DNA of 7,976 nt, from NCBI GenBank assembly GCA_033812735.1, contig JAPXTA010000179.1:1-7976 (forward strand), given 5' to 3'. A program made the translations under genes and the position numbers. Of this stretch, positions 1 through 5,758 are shown one piece after another. The stretch comes from JABFRJ01 sp033812735 (GTDB lineage: Bacteria; Pseudomonadota; Alphaproteobacteria; Rhizobiales; Hyphomicrobiaceae). The first letter of the stretch is position 1, and every line of letters begins with the position of its first letter. Below the pieces are notes generated by a model. The model ran no database searches. It was not told the origin of the DNA and saw only the letters and a program-made list of their open reading frames with translations.

Positions 1-2397
1 CGGCAGAGCCTTCTTCGGTGTCGCATCGGCGAGCGCCGGCAGCGCGCCGTCGTCCTCGCTGTCCTCGTCGACCTCTTCCTCGTCCTCCCTAGACTTCGCC
101 CGCTTCGAGGGATCCGCCGGCACGATGTCGAACGCGAGATGACGCTTGAGCCCCTCGCCTTCGACGCGGATTTTCACCAACCCGCCGTGCTCTAGTTTGC
201 CGAACAAAACCTCGTCGGCGAGCGGCTTCTTGACGTGTTCCTGGATGACGCGGGCGAGCGGGCGTGCACCGAACTTTTCATCATAGCCCGTTTCCGCAAG
301 CCACTTCGTGGCCGCCTCGTCGAGTTCGATCGTGATGCCGCGGTCGGCGAGCTGCGCCTCGAGCTGGAACACGAATTTCTCGACCACCTTCATGATGATG
401 GCCGGCGGCAGGTTGCCGAACGGAATGACGGCATCGAGGCGGTTGCGGAACTCAGGCGTGAACAGGCGGTTGATCGCCTCCACGTCATCGCCGGTGCGCT
501 TGGTTGAACCAAAGCCGATCGCCGGCTTGGCCATATCCGACGCACCCGCATTCGTCGTCAGGATCAAGATCACGTTACGGAAGTCGACGGCTTTGCCGTT
601 GTGATCCGTGAGCTTGCCGTGGTCCATCACCTGCAACAGGATGTTGTAGATATCAGGATGCGCCTTCTCGATTTCGTCGAGCAACAGCACGCAGTGCGGA
701 TGCTGATCGACGCCATCCGTCAACAGGCCGCCCTGGTCGAAGCCGACATAGCCTGGCGGCGCGCCAATCAGCCTCGAAACGGTGTGCTTCTCCATGTATT
801 CCGACATGTCGAAGCGCAGCAGTTCGATACCCATCAAGCTCGCGAGCTGCTTGGCGACTTCGGTCTTGCCGACGCCGGTCGGGCCGGAGAACAGATAGCA
901 ACCGATCGGCTTCTCGGGTTCGCGCAGACCGGCCCGCGACAGCTTGATCGCTGCCGACAGCGCGGTGATGGCTTGGTCCTGCCCGAACACCAGCCGCTTC
1001 AAGTCCTTTTCGAGGCCCTGCATGACCTCGGCGTCCGACTTGGTGATCGTCTTCGGAGGAATGCGGGCCATCGTTGCAATGGTCGCCTCGACTTCCTTCG
1101 TCGTGATCCTCTTCTTGCGCTTGCCTTCAGGCACCAGCATCTGCGACGCGCCGGTCTCGTCGATCACGTCGATCGCTTTGTCAGGCAGTTTGCGGTCGTT
1201 GATGTATTTCGCAGAAAGCTCCACTGCGGCCTTGATGGCTTCGTTGGTGTACTTGAGCTTGTGGTACTGCTCGAACACCGGCTTCAGGCCCTTGAGGATT
1301 TCGATCGCGTCCGCGACTGTCGGCTCCTTGACATCGATCTTCTGGAAACGGCGCACGAGCGCGCGGTCCTTCTCGAAGTGCTGGCGGTACTCCTTGTAGG
1401 TCGTCGAGCCGATGCAGCGCACGGCGCCCGATTGCAGCGCTGGCTTCAACAGGTTCGAAGCATCCATCGCGCCACCCGATGTCGCACCTGCGCCGATGAC
1501 CGTGTGGATCTCGTCGATGAACAGGACAGCTCCCGGGAAGTTCTCGACTTCCTTCATCACGGCCTTGAGCCGCTCCTCGAAGTCGCCGCGATAGCGCGTG
1601 CCGGCGAGCAACGCACCCATGTCGAGCGCGAAGATCGTCGCATCGCGCAGTACCTCGGGCACTTCGCCGCGGATGATTTTCCGCGCCAGACCTTCGGCAA
1701 TCGCCGTCTTGCCGACACCGGGATCGCCGACGAACAGCGGGTTGTTTTTTTGCCGGCGGCAGAGCACCTGGATCGTGCGCAGCACTTCCTGCTCGCGCCC
1801 GATCAACGGGTCGATCTTACCGTCTTTCGCCTTCTTATTGAGGTTGACGCAGTAGGTCGAGAGTGCGTCCTGCTGCCCCTTCTTTTCCTCGCCACGGGTT
1901 TCGTTGGACGTTTGCTCCTCCTCGGCGCCACGCACGGGGCGCGGCTCGCTCATCCCGGCCCGCTTGGCGATGCCGTGGCTGATGTACTGTACCGCGTCAA
2001 AGCGCGTCATTTCCTGCTCCTGCAGGAAAAACGCGGCATGGCTCTCTCGTTCCGCGAAGATCGCAACCAGGACGTTGGCGCCGGTGACTTCCTCCCGGCC
2101 AGATGACTGCACATGCACCACGGCGCGATGGATGACGCGCTGAAAACCGGTCGTCGGCTGCGCATCGGTCGATCCCTTGCGCACCAAGCTCTCGAGTTCG
2201 CCGTCGAGATATTCGGTGAGCCGTGCCTTGAGTTTCGCGAGATCCACATTGCACGCGCGCATCACGGCGGACGCGTCGCGATCTTCGATCAGGGCAAGCA
2301 GTAGGTGCTCGAGCGTAGCGTACTCGTGGAAGCGCTCATTGGCCGCTTCCAGCGCACGATGCAGGGCCGACTCGAGACTTTGCGAAAATGCGGGCAA
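1..2397 (-). CDS. clpA: ATP-dependent Clp protease ATP-binding subunit ClpA (3' end outside window)
   Basis: Hexameric AAA+ unfoldase that feeds substrates, including those delivered by ClpS, into the ClpP peptidase in the cytoplasm. The frame is open for 799 codons and runs off the window at base 1. Residues 1-145 form the Clp N-domain. AAA module D1 has Walker A GDPGVGKT (224-231), Walker B LFIDE (292-296), pore loop RYRG (268-271) and arginines R349/R350. Module D2 has Walker A GPTGVGKT (505-512), Walker B LLLDE (571-575), pore loop GYVG (549-552) and the sensor-2 motif GAR (710-712). The ClpP-docking loop is IGF (627-629). There is no ClpB-type coiled-coil middle domain, so this is ClpA. 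I chose the TTG start at 2397 because it restores the family N-terminus (MPAFSQSLE) and has AAGGAG nine bases upstream. No ATG occurs until residue 46, inside the N-domain. E. coli ClpA has 758 residues; here an acidic, Lys-containing tail follows residue 760. Identity is certain; only the C-terminus is unseen. Confidence 0.97.
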   Translation of the reverse strand, partial: MPAFSQSLESALHRALEAANERFHEYATLEHLLLALIEDRDASAVMRACNVDLAKLKARLTEYLDGELESLVRKGSTDAQPTTGFQRVIHRAVVHVQSSGREEVTGANVLVAIFAERESHAAFFLQEQEMTRFDAVQYISHGIAKRAGMSEPRPVRGAEEEQTSNETRGEEKKGQQDALSTYCVNLNKKAKDGKIDPLIGREQEVLRTIQVLCRRQKNNPLFVGDPGVGKTAIAEGLARKIIRGEVPEVLRDATIFALDMGALLAGTRYRGDFEERLKAVMKEVENFPGAVLFIDEIHTVIGAGATSGGAMDASNLLKPALQSGAVRCIGSTTYKEYRQHFEKDRALVRRFQKIDVKEPTVADAIEILKGLKPVFEQYHKLKYTNEAIKAAVELSAKYINDRKLPDKAIDVIDETGASQMLVPEGKRKKRITTKEVEATIATMARIPPKTITKSDAEVMQGLEKDLKRLVFGQDQAITALSAAIKLSRAGLREPEKPIGCYLFSGPTGVGKTEVAKQLASLMGIELLRFDMSEYMEKHTVSRLIGAPPGYVGFDQGGLLTDGVDQHPHCVLLLDEIEKAHPDIYNILLQVMDHGKLTDHNGKAVDFRNVILILTTNAGASDMAKPAIGFGSTKRTGDDVEAINRLFTPEFRNRLDAVIPFGNLPPAIIMKVVEKFVFQLEAQLADRGITIELDEAATKWLAETGYDEKFGARPLARVIQEHVKKPLADEVLFGKLEHGGLVKIRVEGEGLKRHLAFDIVPADPSKRAKSREDEEEVDEDSEDDGALPALADATPKKALP

Positions 2398-2403
2398 AGG
2401 GGT

Positions 2404-2823
2404 TCACTCCTTTTCCATGCGGCACTGCAGCGGATGCTGATGCTGTCGAGAAAAATCCATCACCTGGGCAACCTTCGTCTCGGCGACCTCATAAGTGAAT
2501 ACGCCGCACACGCCGACACCCTTCTGGTGAACATGCAGCATGATCCGTGTGGCTTCTTCGCGGCTTTTACTGAAGAAGCGTTCGAGTACATGCACCACGA
2601 ACTCCATCGGCGTGTAGTCGTCATTGAGAAGCAGCACTTTGTACAAGCTCGGCTTCTTAGTTTTTGGCCGCGTTTTCGTGACCAGTCCCGTTTTACCGTC
2701 ACCGTCGCCGCCACGGTCGGGCCCCCCAGGCCCTCCGGGTCCGCCTGGACCCTTTCCAGGATCGTTCGGTCCGCTGGCCCGCGGCGCAACGACGTCGCAA
2801 CGAAGTGTGTCACGGTAATGCAT
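2404..2823 (-). CDS. clpS: ATP-dependent Clp protease adaptor ClpS
   Basis: N-recognin adaptor that binds proteins with destabilising N-terminal residues and hands them to ClpA. From the ATG at 2823 it has 139 residues. The ClpS core spans about 55-139 and is very well conserved: NDDYTP (67-72) carries the Asn-Asp-Asp residues that bind the substrate alpha-amino group, M95 matches the E. coli Met40/Met62 pocket region, and H99 matches E. coli His66. The CGVFTYEVAETK segment and the C-terminal HPLQC-MEK end are typical. Ahead of the core is an atypical extension with three Pro-Gly-Gly units (26-34) followed by an Asp/Gly-rich stretch. The N-terminal extension of ClpS is generally flexible and enters the ClpA pore, so its composition may matter. 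The frame stays open upstream to an ATG at 3084, but that extra part is Cys/Pro-rich and unlike ClpS. No good Shine-Dalgarno precedes 2823, so the exact start is uncertain. clpA follows after six bases. Confidence 0.95.
   Translation of the reverse strand: MHYRDTLRCDVVAPRASGPNDPGKGPGGPGGPGGPDRGGDGDGKTGLVTKTRPKTKKPSLYKVLLLNDDYTPMEFVVHVLERFFSKSREEATRIMLHVHQKGVGVCGVFTYEVAETKVAQVMDFSRQHQHPLQCRMEKE
2407..2412 (-). promoter_or_regulatory. Shine-Dalgarno of clpA, inside the clpS 3' end
   Basis: The sequence AAGGAG is formed by the last two sense codons (Lys, Glu) of clpS. It sits nine bases before the clpA TTG start, and the clpS stop lies between them. This site decides the non-ATG start of clpA and suggests that clpA translation is coupled to termination on clpS. 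Confidence 0.75.
2719..2748 (-). repeat. Pro-Gly-Gly coding repeat in the ClpS N-terminal extension
   Basis: Three consecutive Pro-Gly-Gly triplets plus a further Pro (residues 26-35 of ClpS) are encoded here. The three units use different synonymous codons (CCA GGC GGA, CCC GGA GGG, CCT GGG GGG), so the repeat is at protein level and not a fresh DNA slippage expansion. The collagen-like composition predicts a disordered segment. Confidence 0.7.
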
Positions 2824-2859
2824 GTGGCGGCGTGCTCTGACGTACGATCCTTCGTGGCG

Positions 2860-2889
2860 AGATAGGGAAAACTCCGGCGGGGTCGCAAG
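2860..2889 (-). promoter_or_regulatory. Candidate heat-shock (RpoH-type) promoter of clpSA
   Basis: On the minus strand CTTG (2889-2886) is followed after 19 bases by CCTATCT (2866-2860). The second element matches the alphaproteobacterial sigma-32 -10 pattern CYTATNT exactly. The usual spacing is 17-18 bases, so this one is slightly long, and the -35 element lacks the A after CTTG. Transcription would begin near 2853, giving a leader of about 30 bases before the clpS ATG. A sigma-70 reading of the same bases has a poor -10. Confidence 0.35.
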
Positions 2890-3070
2890 GTTCGGTCCCG
2901 CCTCGAAAGGCAGGGCGCCGGAGGCGCTACCCGATTGCGGCCGCGACCGACCGGACATCTGCCGCACCTCGACGCAGCAACAGGTTACGTCGCCCGGCGG
3001 GGCAGTGCAATTGACTTGGCTCCAACCTGGCAAGGGCAAGCAGTTTTTCCAGATTGGCCGCAAGGTTCGG
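2881..3070. repeat. Two copies of a 15-base imperfect direct repeat
   Basis: GGTCGCAAGGTTCGG at 2881-2895 and GGCCGCAAGGTTCGG at 3056-3070 differ at one base, and both are followed by (G)TC. They lie in the same orientation 175 bases apart in the clpS upstream region. The proximal copy contains the CTTG of the RpoH-like promoter on the minus strand. A single perfect 12-mer pair is not surprising by chance in a window of this size, so significance is unclear. Confidence 0.4.
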
Positions 3071-3160
3071 GTCGGTTTGACCAAGTGCCGGCGGCCAGCG
3101 CAGTGGGACGAAAGTGGCGGTGGTAGATACGGTATGATGTGGACCCCTGAGATAACGACG

Positions 3161-3189
3161 AAAAAGGGCCCGGCAAGTGCCGGACCCTT
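3161..3189 (-). terminator. Rho-independent terminator downstream of the phasin gene
   Basis: Read on the minus strand, an 11-bp stem with one mismatch (AAGGGTCCGGC paired with GCCGGGCCCTT) closes a four-base loop and runs directly into TTTTT (complement of 3161-3165). It lies 45 bases after the phasin stop codon and is oriented to end phasin transcription. It should insulate clpSA from the phasin promoter and supports separate transcription units. Confidence 0.85.
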
Positions 3190-3233
3190 AAAATTTCCTA
3201 GCTGACACGTCAGGCACTCACGTGCCGGGACGC

Positions 3234-3560
3234 TTAGCGAGCCTGGAAGGCCTTCTCGACGGGCTTGTAGGCCTCTTTCGCGATATCCGTGTACATCGTG
3301 CCGATCTTGTTCATCTCGCGCATGTACTCGTCGTATGCCTTCTTGGCATAAGAGGTTTGGATTTCGAGGGCTTGTTCGACGGTCTTGGCGCCGAGGAGCT
3401 TCTCGAAGGTCTGCGTGCCCTCTTCGAACGACCGCTTGGTGTAGTCGGTCATTTCAGCGGCAATGGCCTGCCAGCTCTTCGTCCAGTCGCCCCACATCTT
3501 CATGGAGGTGTCGAGGTTGGTCTGGCTGAGTTTCTGGACGTCTTCGAAATTCTTGATCAT
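3234..3560 (-). CDS. Small phasin family protein (Phasin_2 type)
   Basis: Phasins coat polyhydroxyalkanoate granules in the cytoplasm and control their number, size and access. This 108-residue protein is almost entirely amphipathic helix, with no signal peptide and no Cys. It has features typical of the alphaproteobacterial small phasins: an early segment FEDVQKLSQTNLD (5-17), a Trp-containing helix around WGDWTKSWQAIAAEM (23-37), then TKRSFEEGTQTFEKLLGAKT with the common pattern of aromatic and acidic residues, and a segment resembling VEQALEIQTSYAKKAYDEYM followed by a closing helix. The ATG at 3560 has AGAGGA eight bases upstream. A good promoter, a PhaR-like dyad and a strong terminator surround it, so it is monocistronic. 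The family assignment comes from recognising sequence style, not from a search. Not every member of this family binds polymer granules, so the granule role is inferred, although the operator supports it. Confidence 0.88.
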   Translation of the reverse strand: MIKNFEDVQKLSQTNLDTSMKMWGDWTKSWQAIAAEMTDYTKRSFEEGTQTFEKLLGAKTVEQALEIQTSYAKKAYDEYMREMNKIGTMYTDIAKEAYKPVEKAFQAR

Positions 3561-3667
3561 GACAATGGTCCTCTGGTGTGAGCTGCGATGAAGTTACAGC
3601 GCTGGCGCAGGCCAGGGCGGAAGCTGAGTTGCGGGTGAGAGCTAGAGGCTGTTGCCCTTCGCCCTCA

Positions 3668-3678
3668 CTGCAATGCAG
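3668..3678. promoter_or_regulatory. Candidate PhaR operator (CTGC-N3-GCAG dyad)
   Basis: The perfect dyad CTGC-AAT-GCAG matches the CTGC-N3/4-GCAG pattern described for PhaR, the repressor of phasin genes that senses polyhydroxyalkanoate in Paracoccus denitrificans. It begins two bases downstream of the phasin -10 element and so covers the expected transcription start, a position where bound repressor would block initiation. phaR itself is not in the window. Confidence 0.6.
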
Positions 3679-3680
3679 CA

Positions 3681-3710
3681 TTTATATATGCGGCGCACCA
3701 TTATCGTCAA
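3681..3710 (-). promoter_or_regulatory. Sigma-70-type promoter of the phasin gene
   Basis: On the minus strand TTGACG (3710-3705) is followed by an A/T-rich TATATAAA segment. TATAAA at 3686-3681 gives an 18-base spacer and ATATAA gives 17. This is the best -35/-10 pair seen in the window. Transcription would start near 3674, giving a leader of about 115 bases before the phasin ATG. Confidence 0.7.
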
Positions 3711-3865
3711 GCCATTTTTGTGCGTCGCAGCAAAATTCTTGAAGAGTCGCTGCTCTCCCTCGTTAACCAGACTGTATGCAACCCTTCGTAAACTCTAACC
3801 GAGGGTGTCTGCAGGCTCCCTCCTGAAGGCGCATTTCAGTCGCAAAGGCGCCCGAAAATCATGGT

Positions 3866-3884
3866 CTCTCGGCACCTTCGAGAG
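3866..3884. repeat. Short hairpin in the carboxypeptidase leader
   Basis: CTCTCG and CGAGAG form a perfect 6-bp stem around a seven-base loop (GCACCTT), 32 bases before the annotated ATG at 3917. No T-run follows, so it is not an intrinsic terminator. It could be a leader structure or an operator, or chance. Confidence 0.35.
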
Positions 3885-3916
3885 GGATTACGACGTGGTT
3901 GTGATGCGGTGCGCGC

Positions 3917-5746
3917 ATGCGTGCCAGACCACCTGACCGCGTGAAAATGGACGACGGTGGGATGGCTGGCGCCACTTACGACATTGAAAAACGCGGATCG
4001 TGGGGAATTGTGCCCTTCGATAGGCTGCGACTGGTCGTCGCGGTCATCGGTTTTGCGGCGTGCATTGGATTGCCTCTCCGCGTTGAAGCGGCAGGCGGTC
4101 GCTACGCGGCGATGGTAATTGACGCCAACACCGGCAACACGATCAGCGCCCATGCCGCCGACGAGCCGCGATATCCCGCATCACTGACCAAGATGATGAC
4201 GCTCTACGTCGTCTTCGACCTGATCGAGCAGGGCAAGTTATCTTACGCGACCAAGATCCGCGTATCCGCCGAGGCTGCTGCCACCGCTCCAAGCAAACTC
4301 GGGCTGGACGTTGGCGCAGAGATAACGCTCATCGATGCGGTCAAGGCGCTCATTACCAAATCAGCCAACGACATGGCCGTCGCCATCGCCGAGCATATAG
4401 CCGGCTCAGAGCGAAAGTTCGCGGCTCTCATGACCCAGAAGGCACGCCAGATCGGAATGGCGTCGACGACCTTCAAGAACGCCCACGGCCTGCCCGATTC
4501 CGAGCAAGTCACGACGGCGCGGGACATGATCACCCTTGGGCTGCGCTTGCAGGACGACTTTCCCAAGCATTACCCGCTCTTCTCGACACGCGAATTCCGC
4601 CACTCCGGTGATACCCACCGCAATCACAACACGCTCTTGCTTCATTACGAAGGCACGGACGGCATTAAGACGGGCTACACGCAGGCATCCGGCTTCAATC
4701 TTGTCGCCAACGTGCGGCGTGGCCAGAAACATGTCCTTGGCGTTGTCTTTGGCGGTGCAAGTGCTGCCGCGCGCAACCAGAACATGCGCACCTTGTTGAA
4801 CATGGCGCTGTTCAAGGCGAGCGCCGTCAAGACCCGCCAGCCAGCCCTTGTCGCCCGGGCGCGCATTGCCCCGTCGCCAAAGCCGGTTCCGCGGCCTCAA
4901 GCCGTCGCAGCGGCCACACAAGCCCCTGCGCCCCGCCCCGAGCCTGTCGTCCGGGCCGCGCCAGATAGTCCCGCGCCCACAGCGGCCGCGCGTCAGCCGT
5001 CCCTCGCCCCCGCCGTTGCGATTGTTCCAGCGGCCGCGCCGGCTGCGGATCCGAGCTGGCAAGGCACAGTCGAGGTCGCGCGCGTGCGCCCGATCCTTGT
5101 GGCGCCATGTCAACCCCGTCAGGCGCAGCTGCCGCCAGCCGCCGAGCCGCCGCCGCCACCGCAAGTACAACCCACCACACCGCCGCAGACCGCGCTCGTA
5201 AGGCCGCCGGAGCCTCCTGCGCCCGCCGCCGTGCAACCCGTCGCACACGCTCCAGCTCAGCCGACGCCCGCTACGAGGCCACAACGCAATGCTCCAGCTG
5301 CCGTCGTGATGCCCGAAGCAGCGCCGCGGCCTGCACGCGGTGCGCCACCGTCGACATTCCAGCAGCAGGCCGAAAATTTGGCGCGAGGAACGGCTGCAAA
5401 CCCGCAGGTACCCGCCAATGCGACGCAGCTTGCAGGCGCCGCGGCGGCGCAGCCCACATACCGCCTAGCCGGACCCTCGCCATCGGCGGCCCAGCCAAGC
5501 GGCGGCATCCAGATTCAAATTGGCGCTTATAATTCGCCAGCCGATGCTGAAAAGCGCATCGCGTCCGTCCGCCAGCAGGCCGGCGATCTGGTCGGTAACA
5601 ACCCGGGTATGGCGGTGTCGGCACTCGTTGCAGGCAAACAGATGTACCGCGCGCGCTTCTCGGGGTTCGACGCCTCTCGCGCAGGCCAAGTTTGCACCGA
5701 ACTTCGCCGGCGACTGATCGACTGCCTCGTCACCAAGGCCGAATGA
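3917..5746 (+). CDS. Secreted D-alanyl-D-alanine carboxypeptidase (PBP5-type, peptidase S11) with C-terminal SPOR domain
   Basis: Penicillin-binding enzyme that removes the terminal D-Ala from peptidoglycan pentapeptides in the periplasm. All three active-site motifs are present: SLTK (89-92, catalytic Ser89 and Lys92), SAN (149-151) and KTG (251-253). A signal peptide hydrophobic core lies at about 38-54 with probable cleavage at VEA-AGG near residue 58. The catalytic domain ends near 305. It is followed by about 215 residues of Pro/Ala-rich linker and a SPOR domain at about 529-607, starting with QIQIGAYNSPADAEKRI. SPOR domains bind denuded glycan strands, so the enzyme is probably recruited to septal or newly processed wall. 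The PBP5 C-terminal beta domain and membrane-anchoring helix are absent. The frame opens after a stop at 3902. ATGs at 3947 and 3962 and a GTG at 4010, the last giving a compact signal peptide beginning MPFDRLR, are all possible starts, and none has a clear ribosome site. Function is firm; the start is not. Confidence 0.93.
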   Translation: MRARPPDRVKMDDGGMAGATYDIEKRGSWGIVPFDRLRLVVAVIGFAACIGLPLRVEAAGGRYAAMVIDANTGNTISAHAADEPRYPASLTKMMTLYVVFDLIEQGKLSYATKIRVSAEAAATAPSKLGLDVGAEITLIDAVKALITKSANDMAVAIAEHIAGSERKFAALMTQKARQIGMASTTFKNAHGLPDSEQVTTARDMITLGLRLQDDFPKHYPLFSTREFRHSGDTHRNHNTLLLHYEGTDGIKTGYTQASGFNLVANVRRGQKHVLGVVFGGASAAARNQNMRTLLNMALFKASAVKTRQPALVARARIAPSPKPVPRPQAVAAATQAPAPRPEPVVRAAPDSPAPTAAARQPSLAPAVAIVPAAAPAADPSWQGTVEVARVRPILVAPCQPRQAQLPPAAEPPPPPQVQPTTPPQTALVRPPEPPAPAAVQPVAHAPAQPTPATRPQRNAPAAVVMPEAAPRPARGAPPSTFQQQAENLARGTAANPQVPANATQLAGAAAAQPTYRLAGPSPSAAQPSGGIQIQIGAYNSPADAEKRIASVRQQAGDLVGNNPGMAVSALVAGKQMYRARFSGFDASRAGQVCTELRRRLIDCLVTKAE

Positions 5747-5758
5747 CCCGGCCTGCCG

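Larger units (their letters stand above)
2824..3160. other. Gene-free region upstream of clpS
   Basis: No credible gene is present between the clpS start and the phasin terminator. Open frames on both strands here are rich in Arg, Pro and Cys and resemble no family I know. The region contains the RpoH-like promoter candidate near its clpS-proximal end and two copies of a short imperfect repeat. No other promoter with good elements was found by eye on the minus strand. Confidence 0.6.
3561..3916. other. Divergent intergenic region between phasin and carboxypeptidase
   Basis: This 356-base spacer holds the phasin leader, operator and promoter on one side. The other side (about 3720-3916) leads to the carboxypeptidase. 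There I see two dyads: CCCTCG-TTA (3757-3765) against TAAC-CGAGGG (3796-3805), with one bulged base and a 30-base loop, and the perfect CTCTCG/CGAGAG (3866-3884) with a seven-base loop. A weak plus-strand promoter could be TTGAAG (from about 3739) with TTAACC 18 bases later. I see no credible gene. Confidence 0.5.

Noticed and set aside
601..2106. 501-codon open frame on the plus strand
   Set aside because: It lies wholly antisense to the firmly identified clpA. Its Arg/Leu/Asp/His-rich composition is what the complementary strand of a GC-rich gene produces, and it matches no family I know.
2305..2865. 186-codon open frame on the plus strand
   Set aside because: It is antisense to clpS and the 5' end of clpA, with no recognisable domain and no ribosome site.
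2824..3084. Extension of ClpS to an upstream ATG at 3084 (226 residues)
   Set aside because: The extra 87 residues are Cys/Pro/Arg-rich, unlike any ClpS, and extend across the likely promoter region. An open frame of that length is common in GC-rich spacers.
3213..3226. GGCAC/GTGCC mini-hairpin just after the phasin stop
   Set aside because: It is a 5-bp stem with no T-run, and a far better terminator lies immediately downstream at 3161-3189.
3904..3936. Ten-codon open frame overlapping the carboxypeptidase start
   Set aside because: AGAGGG lies too far upstream for a normal ribosome site and there is no sign of a leader-peptide mechanism such as codon runs or a terminator.
4406..5284. 292-codon open frame on the minus strand
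   Set aside because: It is antisense to the carboxypeptidase catalytic domain and its Pro/Ala linker. The Arg/Gly-rich translation is the shadow of GC-rich linker codons.
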